64,000 bases of DNA, taken from an uncultured Alteromonadaceae bacterium. GTDB lineage: Bacteria; Pseudomonadota; Gammaproteobacteria; Enterobacterales; Alteromonadaceae. The DNA is taken from NCBI GenBank assembly GCA_947501935.1, contig CANMXU010000005.1, positions 186,001 through 250,000 on the forward strand. The letters run 5' to 3'. Made by a program: the position numbers and the translations under genes. Positions 36,614 through 47,499 of the stretch are shown here, piece after piece. The first letter of the stretch is position 1; every line of letters starts with the position of its first letter. The notes below the pieces were generated by a model, which did no database searches, was not told the origin of the DNA, and was given only the letters and a program-made list of their open reading frames with translations.

Positions 36614-38119
36614 CTATTTATTCTCAAGGTCAGGTAAATGGGGAGGTAACGAGTTATTATTTTCGGTAAGTTTAATTACTGATAATTGAGGTAGGCCATT
36701 ATCATTTTTATCACTAGTATTAAGTTCAGTATCAATGCCGTTAACACTGTCATTAGTACCTCCATTAGTACTGCCAAAGTCAGCATGAGATAGTTCGCGA
36801 TATAAACTTATTCGATTAGTAATTAAGGTGTGCTGCGCGTCTACCGCTTGACGTTCTAAATTCAAAATAGTTTCTTGAGCTCTTAATAAGCTTAAATAAG
36901 TGGATTTACCGTTTAAGTATTTCAATGAAGTTAGCCGTTCAGTTTTTTTAGCTAAGCGCATTTGCTCGTTAATATTATTAGCCACTTGCTCAAGTTGTTT
37001 TTCTGAAATAAGCGCTCTTTCAACTGCATAAATAGCATCTAACCAAGTTTGTCGATAGTCAGCATACGCGGCGTCATATAAAAACTCTTTTTGCTTAACG
37101 CCTGCTTCACGACTGCCCATATCAATCAATGGCATCGCTAAGTTAGCAGCTAAATTACCACTCCAATTTTCGAACAGATCATAAGTAGAGTTTTCACTAG
37201 TTGAATAACCAGCTCTTATAGTTAAACGCGGAAATTTTTCTGTTATCGCTATAGCTAAGCTAGCATTGGCGGCTTGTAAGCGGGCATAAGCTTGTTGAAT
37301 ATCTGGGCGATATTGCAAACGTTCAATCGGTAAACCGGTTTTAGGTAACGCTGGTAAAAGAGGTAATGCTTGAGCAATAAGTTTGGGCAAAGCTTCAGTA
37401 TTAATACCGAGCCATTGCGCTAAACGTTGTTGATAAATAGCAAGCTGAGCAGCATTTCTCGCTTGTTGCGCTTCAATAGATGCTAACAAACGTTCTTGTT
37501 GCCAAACATCAGTGACTGAGTTTTTTCCTAAGGCAAAGCGACGTTTTATCACGGTAAGTGAGGTTTGTGTTCTTTGATATTGATCAGCAAATAATTGCTG
37601 TTTTTCCAGTTCGGCTAACCAGCCATACCAAGCGGCACTGACAGCGCCAGCAACACTATTCGCACGAATTTTATAATTGGCTTGTTGGGCAAATACATCC
37701 CAATGGGCTTTATCAACTTGTGCAGATATTTTTCCCCATAAGTCAATTTCCCACGATGATGAAAAACCTAAAGACGAACCGCTTAAATCGCCAAAGCGGT
37801 CAAACTCACTCGCGGTATTAACAGTTAAATTCAAATTAGGATATTGCTTAGCTTCACTAACCCCCAATTGCGAATAACTACTTTGTAAACGGGCATAAGT
37901 AGCCGCTAAGGTTTGATTATTTTCAAGTCCCTGATTAACTAAGTTGTTTAATTGTGAGTCGCTGAAGCTTTGCCACCAATTCCTTTGTAAGTCAGCACTT
38001 CCTGAATGAATAAAAGCGTTATTAAGCTCAGGTAGCTGGGCACTTTTATCAGTTTTCATACTACAAGCTGTTAACACAACAATTAAAGCTAGCACAGCAA
38101 GGCATTTAGGTAAGTGCAT
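36614..38119 (-). CDS. RND efflux outer-membrane lipoprotein (NodT/TolC family)
   Basis: 501 aa. Signal peptide with lipobox LTAC (Cys about 19), then two homologous outer-membrane efflux protein repeats of alternating beta-strand and coiled-coil segments (LVNQGLENNQTLAATYARLQ; VERALISEKQLEQVANNINE). The C-terminal 60 residues are Asn/Asp-rich and low complexity. First gene of the RND operon. No repressor gene adjacent, so regulation is not evident. Confidence 0.9.
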   Translation of the reverse strand: MHLPKCLAVLALIVVLTACSMKTDKSAQLPELNNAFIHSGSADLQRNWWQSFSDSQLNNLVNQGLENNQTLAATYARLQSSYSQLGVSEAKQYPNLNLTVNTASEFDRFGDLSGSSLGFSSSWEIDLWGKISAQVDKAHWDVFAQQANYKIRANSVAGAVSAAWYGWLAELEKQQLFADQYQRTQTSLTVIKRRFALGKNSVTDVWQQERLLASIEAQQARNAAQLAIYQQRLAQWLGINTEALPKLIAQALPLLPALPKTGLPIERLQYRPDIQQAYARLQAANASLAIAITEKFPRLTIRAGYSTSENSTYDLFENWSGNLAANLAMPLIDMGSREAGVKQKEFLYDAAYADYRQTWLDAIYAVERALISEKQLEQVANNINEQMRLAKKTERLTSLKYLNGKSTYLSLLRAQETILNLERQAVDAQHTLITNRISLYRELSHADFGSTNGGTNDSVNGIDTELNTSDKNDNGLPQLSVIKLTENNNSLPPHLPDLENK

Positions 38120-38263
38120 CAGTTATTTTGTTTCATTTAATTAAAGTCACTTAGTAGCTATGTTTAAAAGTAATCACTCATTACCATACTAATAACTTTC
38201 ATTTATATTCACCAATAAGTTTTACTTAACTTTACATATATTAGCGACTGTTTATTAATGGCA

Positions 38264-38301
38264 TAAAAAAACAAGTAGCGACAAAGTCGTTACTTGTTTT
38301 T
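38264..38301 (-). terminator. Rho-independent terminator of the giant lipoprotein gene
   Basis: On the minus strand: ACAAGTAACGAC / GTCGCTACTTGT with loop TTT and a T7 tail; one mismatch. About 105 bp after the stop codon. Confidence 0.85.
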
Positions 38302-38405
38302 CATTAATTAAACTAATATCTGATTTATTTCACCCTTTTATGTTTTGCATTCTTGAGCGTATATAACCCCATGAGTGCTAAATACAAATAAAGGCTTACT
38401 AAAAC

Positions 38406-41400
38406 TTAAGGCATTGTTTCGCTTATCACTACGCTATCAAGGTAAAAATCAGCAGGAATAGCCTCTCCTTGCCAGAAAGTTATAAAGAAATCACCATTAC
38501 CAAAATCATCAGCGGTAAGATCAGCAGTATTAATAGTGAAAGTTGTTTCTGTCCATGTTGTTCCTCTAACAATATCAATTTTTGCTAACTCAATATCAGT
38601 AGTATTATCATTATCCCCCTGCACCGCTTTGATTACGACTTTGGGACTTTGAGTTATATCAACGCTAAATTTAGAGAAAATAGAAACGGTATATTCTGTA
38701 TTCGCGTCTAAATTAAAGACTTGGGTTAATGCCGAAGTAAATGATGCTTTAGTTTTCCCCATGCTGTTGCCTTCATGAGGATCAGTTTCTGTAGACGTTA
38801 CAAATTCATGACCGTAGCTGGTATAACTACCAGCACCATTACCGTCTGTCCAAGCACTATAATCACTGTCTTCAAAGTCACCATTAGCCACTTTGTTCAC
38901 TACAGTAGGAGTACTAGGCGTGGGGAGTACGGGGTCAAAGTTGTTGACGATATCGTCTTTGGCAACACTGTTAAAGAGTTTTTCTTGGAAGCTGCTACCC
39001 GTTACTGATTTATCCCCTTGGCGCACATAAGGGCTGCCTTCCAAATCACTTTCAACAAAGATGAAACGGCTCTTCTCGTCTTCATCAACATCGACGAGCA
39101 TGACAATATCATCCGGAACGGTAAACTCAACCACATCAATACTACCTATAGTTGTTTCTGATACACTTCCTTTACCAACTTCTACCATTGGCGTGCCGTT
39201 ATGATGATTTTTCAGGAACACCACTTCAAGATTAGCACCAGCTATTGTGCCATCGTCAGACAGTAAATACCCCTGAATATCAAAACCTCCAGCAGAGTTA
39301 AAACCACTGCCTACCCAAATGCCACCTACAGGGTTATTAGCTAATGAATCGGCGGTATTGACCACCTCATCAAGTGTTGTTGCAGGTACGGGATCCCAGT
39401 TACCAGAGTTAAGTTCAGTTTCTTGCCATGTAATAGGTAAGATGTTGTCACAAATGAGGTTGGCATCAAACCAGTCGTCAAAGTCATCATCACACCAGAA
39501 GTTATAGCTATTAACTTGTGTAGTAATAGTAGCGACATAAAGTTCGGCACCGGTACTAAAGACTTCACTTTCATCAAAGCCTATTAGCCAATCATCATCT
39601 AACCAATCAACCACGGTAAGGCCGGCAAGATCAAACTTTTTAAGTTCAAGGTGCTCTATTTGCGCAGCAACGGCAGAGCCATCACTGGTCGGTTGAATAA
39701 TAGCGACCTCACCTGCGCTGACATAGCCAGTCACCATAAATAAATCATCCGCGGTAACAACTCCAGTTGAGGTTAGAAACATTTGGTTACCCAGCTCTTC
39801 AGAAGAAATATCGACCCAGTCATTCGCTGTTTCAAAATCCCAAATATTAATTACTTCTGGAGCGCCATCAGTCAAGGTGCCAAATTCAAATTCCATTTCA
39901 TCATTTTCACCATCACCATTAGAGTCAAATGAGTCACTTTCAAACCAACTAACGCCTGTTGCTAATACCGTCTCTTCAGTAACGGCTGCGGCACCCATAC
40001 CAGCGACGGTACCATCAGCCTCGCAAGTTACCGTGCCATCATCATTACTTTCAGACTCAGCAAAGGTAAAACTGAAGCTACCCGCTTGTTCATCAAAACT
40101 GGCATTTTCAACAATAAAGGTATCAGAGCTACTTTTTAAGCTGAAGCTGCCATCAGCTAACATCACACCAAATACGCCGTCGTCTTCATCGTCTTCAGGC
40201 TCTTTAGCAAACAGTTGGTTACCTTCCATATGAAATTCTAGTAAGAAAGCTTCATCGGTATCTGCTTCACAATCATCACCTGCGTCGTTAAGTAAGACGC
40301 TGTTTGGGCCGGCAGTAAAAGTAGTGAAATACAAGCCACTAATATCTGGCACGACCATGTCACAAGCATCGCCTAAACCATTTTGATCTGCATCTTCTTG
40401 TAATTCATTAACAATGGCTATGCAGTTATCGTCTTTATCGGCAACTCCGTCACCATCAAGGTCTTTAACTGCACCAATATTTGGGTCAAACGGGTCAAGG
40501 TCATCTTCATCTAAAACGCCATCGTTATCATCATCAGGGTCAGCATTATCACCTAAGTCATCACCATCATTGTTGTACTGCTCGGTGTCATCAAATGGGA
40601 ACGCATCGCTGTTATCGCCGACACCATCAAAGTCAGAATCAAATTGCTCAGTATCATCAAATGGGAAGGCATCCTGATCATCATCGGTGCCGTCATTATC
40701 ATCATCAGGATCGGCGTTGTCACCTAAGTCATCACCATCATGGTTATGTTGTTCACTAGGGTCATCAGGGAAAGCATCGTCTTCATTTTTAGTCCCGTCA
40801 CCGTCATTATCAACCACTGGTGGCAAGCTATAAGTAAAGTTCGCTTTGGCCTCATCTAATGCTGGAACATTTAAGCCGGTTTCAATAAATGAGTGTCCTG
40901 CAGGTGTAATTTCACCTATACGTACATAACCTACATCATCAGAAGGGTCTGGCACTACAGCTAAAAATAACAACTCTGTATCAAAGTTATGATGAAAATG
41001 CCCCTTAATAAACTCAGGCAATTCAAAGACCAATAATAAGTCACTGTCGTTGGCTAGAGGATCTATGATTTCCCAAGTGCTAGTTACTGCTTCTTGATTA
41101 AAGTCTAATACTTGTTCTATTCCCCCTCCCACTAAATAATAATCAACCTTACCGCTACTACCTTCTGCACCTGAGCTATCAGTACCGGTAAATAGAGCCC
41201 AAACACTCCGGCCATCACTTGCTCTGGCAACTGGTGTTCCTTTATGGAATTCATCCAGTGTTGAGCCATCAGCAAATATTTTATCTGATAAGCTCGTAGC
41301 CAATACTGGCGGGTTATCATTGATGGGTAAAGCCCACTCTGATGGTGACCAATTTACACAGGTTAAACCGGTATTCCAGAAATCGTCCGTTGGGCACCAA

Positions 41401-44400
41401 ACTTCATAAACGGCATTTTGATTAGTGATCATCATGGCTAAGGCTTTAGCGTCAGTACTGACAAATGCTGCTTCTGGGTCAATAGCCCCTTCATCTAACC
41501 AGTCTTCTTCAACTAACCACGCCATAGGCTTATCAGTAATAACAAAACTATATCCTTCAACGCGAGAACGTCTAAGTTCAACACCTTCACTATCGACATC
41601 AACCACATCTACCATATTTGGCATTTCAGCAACAGCTTCAATCACAGGAGCTGATAGCGGAGAGCTCCAGCCAGTACTGCCTAAATTAAACCTCAGCTCA
41701 TCGTCATTAAACTCATCCCACTGCAATGCATCGCCATCCCAAATACCTACTGTTGCACCAGTATCATTGAAAATGTCGTATTTAAATTCAAATACATTAG
41801 CATGTCGGGTTTGATCCCACATTTGCTCTGCTTCTAAGCTAGCAAAACCACCATCAGTACCGGTACTGTCTAACACCGGAGCTGGACTACCAGCCAACAT
41901 AGGCGTTAATGTAACATCGAGTACGGCAGAGCATTCAACCACCACTTCATTGCCTGATTCAATGATGACAAAGTCATTTGCTTCACCAATTAACATACCT
42001 GTTGTTGGGTCTAAATCGAAACTCGCATCGAAACTAAACTCAAAAGTAGTGGTGCCATCTGGACCTTGATCAATTTCTTCCCCTGCAAGGTTTATTTGAC
42101 CAAATGTTGTGATTGTGCCGAAATCACCGTCTTCAATAGAGAAATCGTCAGCAGCAAACAGTAACTTAATTTCAGCGCCGTTTTGCTTGATTAAGGCAAG
42201 TTCAGCGGCAACATCACCTTGGAGGTTGTCACATTCGTTATCAGCTTCATTCTCAAATTTATCATCAAACACTTCACGAGTTGCACTGGTCACTGAAATA
42301 TCTAAAAGATAAAAACCAGCAACATCAGCAGGGTCATCACAAACATTACCAACACCATCAGCGTCCGCATCACTTTGGTCAACATTGCTGATCAGTTTAC
42401 AGTTATCTGCAGCATCGTTAATTGAGTCGCCGTCGGTATCACTTAATAAGCTGTTGGTGCCTAATTCAGCTTCTTCAGCATCAGTTAACGTATCACCGTC
42501 ATCATCAGTGTCTTCGTTATTACCAATTCCATCTCCGTCAGTATCCATTGATTCTTCAGGATTAAGCGGAAAAGCATCGTCAGCGTCAGCAACGTCATCG
42601 TTATCATCATCGGTGTCACAAACATCGCCTAAGTCGTCATTATCACTATTAGTTTGTGGGCCAGCAATTTGCGGACAGTTATCACTGTTATCACCGGTAC
42701 CATCCATATCAGTATCTGTACTTTCTAAGGCATTAAATGGAAAGGCATCGTCGACATCAGCAACATCATCATTATCATCATCAGTATCAGCAACATCACC
42801 TGTGCCATCTTGGTCGGCATCGCTGGATTCGGTGCTATCTAATGGAAAGGCATCATTGCCATCATCAACGCCGTCATTATCATCATCGCCATCAGGAGCT
42901 AAACCTCCCTCATCGGCAGCGCCATCACCATCGGTATCAACATAAGCAATATCTGGCACATTGGCATCAGCATCATCGCTGTCTTGCCCTACAGGCCAGC
43001 CATCACCATCTGCATCGGTAGACACCGAAGCATTAGGATCTAATGGGAAGTCATCTTCGCCATCAAGTACTCCGTCGTTATCATCATCGGGGTCACATGC
43101 GTTACCGAGCTCATCTTGGTCAGTATCAAGCTGATTTTGATTAGCCATAGCAGGACAATTATCCCCAAGATTACCAACACCATCATCATCGGTATCTAAT
43201 ACTTCACTAGGATCTGATGGGAAGGCATCAGAGCCATCTTTAACGCCATCACCGTCAGTATCTTTATTGGTTGGATCAGGATCATCTACATCAGCTAAGC
43301 CATCACCATCAGCATCGGCATCGGCATTATCACCAATACCATCACCATCTAAGTCTGAACTTTCTGAGCTGTCATAAGGAAATGCATCGCCATCAACGGC
43401 TAAATTATCAGAACCATTAATCACATCATCGCCGCCGGTATTATTAGCTACGCCGTCACCGTCAATATCATCATCTTTGTTATCACCAATGCCATCACCG
43501 TCACTGTCTGAACTTTCGCTAGCATCAGTTGGCAGTGCATCTTCACTGTCTGGAACACCATCGTTATCGTCATCGGTATCGGTAGTATTACCTACGCCAT
43601 CACCATCAGTATCGATAAAGGCAACACCTGGGTTATTGGCATTAGTATCATCGGCATCTTGATCGGTTGGCCAACCGTCATTATCAACATCAGTAGCATT
43701 ACTTTTTAACGCATCTAACGGAAAGTCATCATCGCCATCTAACACACTATCGTTATCGTCATCAGGATCGGCATTATTACCGATACCATCTTCGTCTGAA
43801 TCTACGGTTTCAGTAGCATCCATCGGGAAGTCATCATTGGCATCATTTACACCGTCATTATCATCATCAGGATCGGCATTATCACCTATGCCATCAGCAT
43901 CGCTATCCATACTTTCGTTAGGATCATCTGGGAAAGCGTCTTCTGAATTTAATACGCCATCGTCATCACGATCAATATTGACACTGGCTGCTTGCGCATC
44001 ACTATCAATGGTGCCGTCACTTAATTCGCTAGTATCGGTAGCTGTACCGGTTTCACTAGTTTCCTCACTTAATAAATCTTCAGTATCACTTACCGTTTTA
44101 TCAGTTCCAGGTATAGTTAAATTAGCAGGGTCAGTTTCAACAATAACGCCAGCATCATCGCCTTCGTAGGCATCCACAGTTTCATCTTCACTGTTGGTAC
44201 CATCAATTTCACCATCACTTAAATCATCAGCCAGACCCGCTAGTACGTCATCAACAGACGAACCACTCTCATCATTTTGTTCAATTTCGAAAATTACCGC
44301 AGCCATACCTGAAATAGCCGTACGATAATCGGCAATATCGGATAATTCTTCAGTGGTATCTGAAGTGTCGGTGACTAAAGGCGGTGTTGAAAATATATCA

Positions 44401-45494
44401 ATATCATCTGACATCCCAAATCCAAGTGCAGAAACAACTTGGCTAGCACTTTCATCTAAACCATCAAGAAAATCTTGCTCGGTAAAAGCCCCCGCATCAT
44501 CTTCTTTAGCTACAGTTAAATCAACCGCCATGGTGGTAAGCGGCGTTGCATAAACAGGTTCGCTAATACCATCTGCAGTTAGAATAGTTACCAGTTCAGA
44601 AATAATTGGCGCTTCACCAGTATTAAGGTCGACGGTAGTTTCATTGGCAGTCACTACGATTAAGAAGGGGCCGGTTTCATCTACGGGAATATCTAAACCT
44701 GAGAATTGTGCTTGTGCATCGGTTATGCCCTCATCAAGTAATAAACCTTGTAAATTAGGAGCTGAAGTATCAAGACGATAAATTGCAACATCAGCATTGG
44801 CCACAGGGCCATCAACTGCAGCGCCACTTAAACTTAAAGTATCAGTAACACAAGTTACCGCAACATCAGTTACCGCAGCACTTGCAATAGTTCCTGCTGC
44901 TGATGTTAGTGTACATGTTTGTGCCGGAGACGTTGGCTGGGTACTTACCGTCACCGCATAGGCGCCACCATCAATCACCTCTGTAGCAAAGGTAAAGTTA
45001 CCATCTGCTGTTATCGCAAGATCGTCACCCGCATTATTTTGTAACATTAAACCTGAACCCGAAAGCCCCGTTACAGAGCCACCAACAGCAAAGGTGTCAG
45101 TAACACAAGTTACCGCAACATCAGATACCGCCGCACCAGCTATATTGCCAGTGCCAGAGCTTACGGTACAAGTTTGCGCAGGCGCAGTTGGTTGGGCACT
45201 TACCGTCACTGCATAAGCATTACCTGTGCTTATTTCGGTGGCAAAAGTAAAATTCCCATCAGCTGTTATCGCAAGATCGTCACCCGCGTTATTTTGTAGC
45301 ATCAAGCCACTACCAGTTAAACCAGTAACCGCACCACCAACAGTAAATGTTGAAGGAGGTGGCATAGGTGCTGGTGGATCATCATTTCCACCACAGCCGC
45401 TTAAACCTAAAGTAAGAAGAGAGATCGCAATAAGGTGTTGAAAGCGAAAACGGGCTATGAACGCCAATATTAGCTTGAATAGTGGTTGTGCCAT
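38406..45494 (-). CDS. Giant secreted lipoprotein with thrombospondin type-3 repeats (2362 aa)
   Basis: Signal peptide with lipobox LSGC (Cys34). Two near-identical 80-residue repeats (about 50-133 and 134-217, sharing [20 protein letters not shown]). A beta-rich region about 218-500. Thrombospondin type-3 Ca2+-binding repeats (DxDxDGxxDxxD pattern) at about 505-1050, then module A (about 1050-1560), a second TSP3 block (about 1563-1713), module B (about 1713-2190, resembling module A in layout: DISGLYF / DVAGFYL starts and conserved Cys), and a CBM4/9-like C-terminal domain (about 2198-2362, [12 protein letters not shown]). Very acidic; probably a Ca2+-stiffened surface protein, binding glycan through its C-terminus. 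RBS AAGGA. Ends at a terminator; no obvious partner. Confidence 0.85.
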   Translation of the reverse strand: MAQPLFKLILAFIARFRFQHLIAISLLTLGLSGCGGNDDPPAPMPPPSTFTVGGAVTGLTGSGLMLQNNAGDDLAITADGNFTFATEISTGNAYAVTVSAQPTAPAQTCTVSSGTGNIAGAAVSDVAVTCVTDTFAVGGSVTGLSGSGLMLQNNAGDDLAITADGNFTFATEVIDGGAYAVTVSTQPTSPAQTCTLTSAAGTIASAAVTDVAVTCVTDTLSLSGAAVDGPVANADVAIYRLDTSAPNLQGLLLDEGITDAQAQFSGLDIPVDETGPFLIVVTANETTVDLNTGEAPIISELVTILTADGISEPVYATPLTTMAVDLTVAKEDDAGAFTEQDFLDGLDESASQVVSALGFGMSDDIDIFSTPPLVTDTSDTTEELSDIADYRTAISGMAAVIFEIEQNDESGSSVDDVLAGLADDLSDGEIDGTNSEDETVDAYEGDDAGVIVETDPANLTIPGTDKTVSDTEDLLSEETSETGTATDTSELSDGTIDSDAQAASVNIDRDDDGVLNSEDAFPDDPNESMDSDADGIGDNADPDDDNDGVNDANDDFPMDATETVDSDEDGIGNNADPDDDNDSVLDGDDDFPLDALKSNATDVDNDGWPTDQDADDTNANNPGVAFIDTDGDGVGNTTDTDDDNDGVPDSEDALPTDASESSDSDGDGIGDNKDDDIDGDGVANNTGGDDVINGSDNLAVDGDAFPYDSSESSDLDGDGIGDNADADADGDGLADVDDPDPTNKDTDGDGVKDGSDAFPSDPSEVLDTDDDGVGNLGDNCPAMANQNQLDTDQDELGNACDPDDDNDGVLDGEDDFPLDPNASVSTDADGDGWPVGQDSDDADANVPDIAYVDTDGDGAADEGGLAPDGDDDNDGVDDGNDAFPLDSTESSDADQDGTGDVADTDDDNDDVADVDDAFPFNALESTDTDMDGTGDNSDNCPQIAGPQTNSDNDDLGDVCDTDDDNDDVADADDAFPLNPEESMDTDGDGIGNNEDTDDDGDTLTDAEEAELGTNSLLSDTDGDSINDAADNCKLISNVDQSDADADGVGNVCDDPADVAGFYLLDISVTSATREVFDDKFENEADNECDNLQGDVAAELALIKQNGAEIKLLFAADDFSIEDGDFGTITTFGQINLAGEEIDQGPDGTTTFEFSFDASFDLDPTTGMLIGEANDFVIIESGNEVVVECSAVLDVTLTPMLAGSPAPVLDSTGTDGGFASLEAEQMWDQTRHANVFEFKYDIFNDTGATVGIWDGDALQWDEFNDDELRFNLGSTGWSSPLSAPVIEAVAEMPNMVDVVDVDSEGVELRRSRVEGYSFVITDKPMAWLVEEDWLDEGAIDPEAAFVSTDAKALAMMITNQNAVYEVWCPTDDFWNTGLTCVNWSPSEWALPINDNPPVLATSLSDKIFADGSTLDEFHKGTPVARASDGRSVWALFTGTDSSGAEGSSGKVDYYLVGGGIEQVLDFNQEAVTSTWEIIDPLANDSDLLLVFELPEFIKGHFHHNFDTELLFLAVVPDPSDDVGYVRIGEITPAGHSFIETGLNVPALDEAKANFTYSLPPVVDNDGDGTKNEDDAFPDDPSEQHNHDGDDLGDNADPDDDNDGTDDDQDAFPFDDTEQFDSDFDGVGDNSDAFPFDDTEQYNNDGDDLGDNADPDDDNDGVLDEDDLDPFDPNIGAVKDLDGDGVADKDDNCIAIVNELQEDADQNGLGDACDMVVPDISGLYFTTFTAGPNSVLLNDAGDDCEADTDEAFLLEFHMEGNQLFAKEPEDDEDDGVFGVMLADGSFSLKSSSDTFIVENASFDEQAGSFSFTFAESESNDDGTVTCEADGTVAGMGAAAVTEETVLATGVSWFESDSFDSNGDGENDEMEFEFGTLTDGAPEVINIWDFETANDWVDISSEELGNQMFLTSTGVVTADDLFMVTGYVSAGEVAIIQPTSDGSAVAAQIEHLELKKFDLAGLTVVDWLDDDWLIGFDESEVFSTGAELYVATITTQVNSYNFWCDDDFDDWFDANLICDNILPITWQETELNSGNWDPVPATTLDEVVNTADSLANNPVGGIWVGSGFNSAGGFDIQGYLLSDDGTIAGANLEVVFLKNHHNGTPMVEVGKGSVSETTIGSIDVVEFTVPDDIVMLVDVDEDEKSRFIFVESDLEGSPYVRQGDKSVTGSSFQEKLFNSVAKDDIVNNFDPVLPTPSTPTVVNKVANGDFEDSDYSAWTDGNGAGSYTSYGHEFVTSTETDPHEGNSMGKTKASFTSALTQVFNLDANTEYTVSIFSKFSVDITQSPKVVIKAVQGDNDNTTDIELAKIDIVRGTTWTETTFTINTADLTADDFGNGDFFITFWQGEAIPADFYLDSVVISETMP

Positions 45495-46006
45495 AATAAT
45501 ATATCCTTGATTACTGTCTTGGGTTTACCGCAAAAAAGCATACCAACATAGAGCGCTGGTAATGACGATATTTATGTATGAATGAGTTTTAGAAATAGCT
45601 GCTAAAGCTAAGTTATTTAAAGAGAAGGACACAACTTGGGATTGTTTGAAAATAAAGCTTTGATAATTGATAGCAATCACCAAGGGAATAATCGATGAAG
45701 TCATTTTACGCTGCCCTAGCCTAACTTTTTTATCTATTAAAAAGTGAAATTTCACATGCCATAAAAGTTAGTCGACAAAACAGAAATTAACCAGCGTTTG
45801 ATTTAGATTTTCTTATAAGCCAACAAGAGAAAGCCACCAATTTTAAAGGTTTACCAAGTAACCTCAAACTTATAACAATATAAATATATATAAGATTAAT
45901 TATTGATTAAATTAACAAAAGCCGCGCTTTAAAAATAAAAATTCAAGGTGATTTTTTGAACATTTTCGAGGTTAAATAACGAGAATAAAAAAATTAATAA
46001 TCATTT
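45495..46006. other. Intergenic region upstream of the giant lipoprotein gene
   Basis: 512 bp AT-rich DNA. Contains the 12-bp palindrome GTGAAATTTCAC (45744-45755). The 76-aa reading frame here has no Shine-Dalgarno and no family resemblance and I do not call it a gene. Confidence 0.5.
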
Positions 46007-46669
46007 TTATTCTGTTAATGGTAAATGTCCTACTTTTACCCAAATTAAAGTATCTTGCTCTACATAGGGATGATGTTTGCTCATGTGTGGGTTACGAATC
46101 CAACTCCCTTGTGGGTATCGGCCAAATTCATCAATAAATTCACCACTGATCACATAAATTTCTTCGCCGCCCATATGAGTATGAGGATTAAATTTTTCAC
46201 CAGCAGGCCAAAAAACTAAAGCGGTACTTTCTGTATTGAAACTATGCAGTGGCAAAACTTTCAAGCCCCCGTGACCAGGCAACCACTTAGCATTATGAGT
46301 ATCAATATGAACTTGTTCATTATCGCCTAATTGGAATTGGTGTAACTTCACTAAAATAATACAGCCTTGGTTACTATAAGGCGCATGTTCAGTGCCATCA
46401 GGATTTCGAAGATAACTACCTTTTGGATAATCACCATTTTCATCCGAAAAAATGCCGTCAAGAACCAATATTTCTTCGCCTTGTGGATGTAGATGAGTGG
46501 AGAAACTAGCACCAGCATCATATTTAACAATGCTGGTTGCGTGACCTTGTTCTGCCAGCTCTCGTGCTAAAGGCTTACGCCAAACACCTGCTTTCGGGCT
46601 TTGCTGCCAGTCAATTTTTTCAGTTTCTAGCACGACACGTTTGGCAAAGTTCATATTCAAGTTAATCAT
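46007..46669 (-). CDS. Bicupin (ChrR-like cupin) protein
   Basis: 220 aa, two cupin domains (residues about 20-105 and 130-215). Each has a metal-ligand pattern: STHLHPQGEEILVLDG and NPHTHMGGEEIYVISG, with closing PYSNQG / HPYVEQ elements. The fold resembles the cupin domain of the anti-sigma factor ChrR, which binds zinc, but the N-terminal sigma-binding zinc domain is absent. Possibly a small-molecule-binding or dioxygenase-like enzyme. Stand-alone on the minus strand. ATG 46669 after TGAG; a second Met is five codons downstream. Confidence 0.78.
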   Translation of the reverse strand: MINLNMNFAKRVVLETEKIDWQQSPKAGVWRKPLARELAEQGHATSIVKYDAGASFSTHLHPQGEEILVLDGIFSDENGDYPKGSYLRNPDGTEHAPYSNQGCIILVKLHQFQLGDNEQVHIDTHNAKWLPGHGGLKVLPLHSFNTESTALVFWPAGEKFNPHTHMGGEEIYVISGEFIDEFGRYPQGSWIRNPHMSKHHPYVEQDTLIWVKVGHLPLTE

Positions 46670-46794
46670 ACTATTCTCAGTAATTTCACGACTATATTAA
46701 ATCGGCTAAGTCATCATACTCCTCAATAGTATTAAATTTAGCAGAGACTTTAAAAATGAATTTAGTAATGAATGTAGAAAAGCAGGCAAAAAAA

Positions 46795-46821
46795 AACGTT
46801 TATCTGAAATAGATAAACGTT
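46795..46821 (-). terminator. Minus-strand terminator with no upstream protein gene
   Basis: Perfect 11-bp stem AACGTTTATCT / AGATAAACGTT with 5-nt loop; on the minus strand it ends in nine or so Ts. The only thing to terminate is the structured element at 46837-46893. Confidence 0.8.
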
Positions 46822-46836
46822 AAAAACATGAAACAC

Positions 46837-46893
46837 TAAGGGAAATAAAGCTCTCGTATGGTAAGAGCGTGCTTTATTGATTAAGTTCCCTAG
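46837..46893 (-). ncRNA. Candidate structured small RNA ahead of the terminator
   Basis: On the minus strand the outer arms CTAGGGAA and TTCCCTTAG (one-base bulge) close a nested stem (AATAAA / TTTATT plus GCTCT / AGAGC with a GTGC bulge). The terminator follows 15 nt downstream. A plausible -10 sequence (TATAAA, near 46904-46909) lies on the minus strand upstream. No match to a known sRNA that I recognise. Alternative: the 3' end of a longer noncoding transcript or an attenuator. Confidence 0.5.
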
Positions 46894-47340
46894 AAAAATA
46901 AAAATTTTATAAATAATCAAAAAACAAGCTTAAAACGCAATTTTACCATACCATTTAGTAGCCATATAAAAACTTTGTTTAAACAAAATATTCGCAAAAT
47001 GTATGTAAATACCAGAAAAAAACACCAAAGAAATGTATTTATTTTGTAATAACAAGGTTGGTTACTTTACCCCGCCAACTGCTCTCTGCGATAAAGTAAT
47101 TAAAGAGAAACAATAAGATTCATAGCGATTAACGCCTAATAAATAAAACAGTAACAAAAAAACATAAATCAAATAAAAACAACAAACTACAACAAACCCC
47201 TCACAAATAAATTATAAAAACCAACAATAAAGCAATTATTTTAAAAAAATAATTCAATCGCTAATTTACGTTTTTTTATCTCTATTGCAATAAGCCACAA
47301 AAGCAAACCCGAGCTGCCTTTATTCACAATTGTTAACAAC

Positions 47341-47371
47341 TTGACATCTTAATTTTGCATTTACTAGTAAA
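47341..47371 (+). promoter_or_regulatory. Promoter-like sequence and palindrome upstream of the TonB-dependent receptor
   Basis: Consensus -35 TTGACA (47341-47346), then the palindrome TTTACTAGTAAA (47360-47371) where the -10 would be. A bound regulator could block this promoter. About 130 bp upstream of the ATG. Confidence 0.45.
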
Positions 47372-47499
47372 ACTTGTACAGTTTACTAATATTAGCTAGC
47401 AATTCATTTTCTATTTTAGAAAGTAATTGCACTTTTATTTCATCACAAATCAGAAAAAATATAATAAAAACTGATTGCTTAATTTTGGGGATATTTAAT

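Larger units (their letters stand above)
46670..47499. other. 830-bp intergenic region between the cupin and TonB-receptor genes
   Basis: No credible protein gene. It contains a structured element and a terminator-like hairpin on the minus strand (46795-46893) and the promoter region of the TonB-dependent receptor with a palindrome (47360-47371). The rest is very AT-rich. Confidence 0.7.

Noticed and set aside
42385..42945. Long Ser-rich plus-strand frames antisense to the giant lipoprotein gene
   Set aside because: They result from reading Asp codons (GAT/GAC) of the TSP3 repeats backwards; the minus-strand frame is much longer and has domains.
45525..45755. 76-codon reading frame on the minus strand upstream of the giant lipoprotein gene
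   Set aside because: No Shine-Dalgarno, AT-rich composition expected of noncoding DNA, no domain resemblance.
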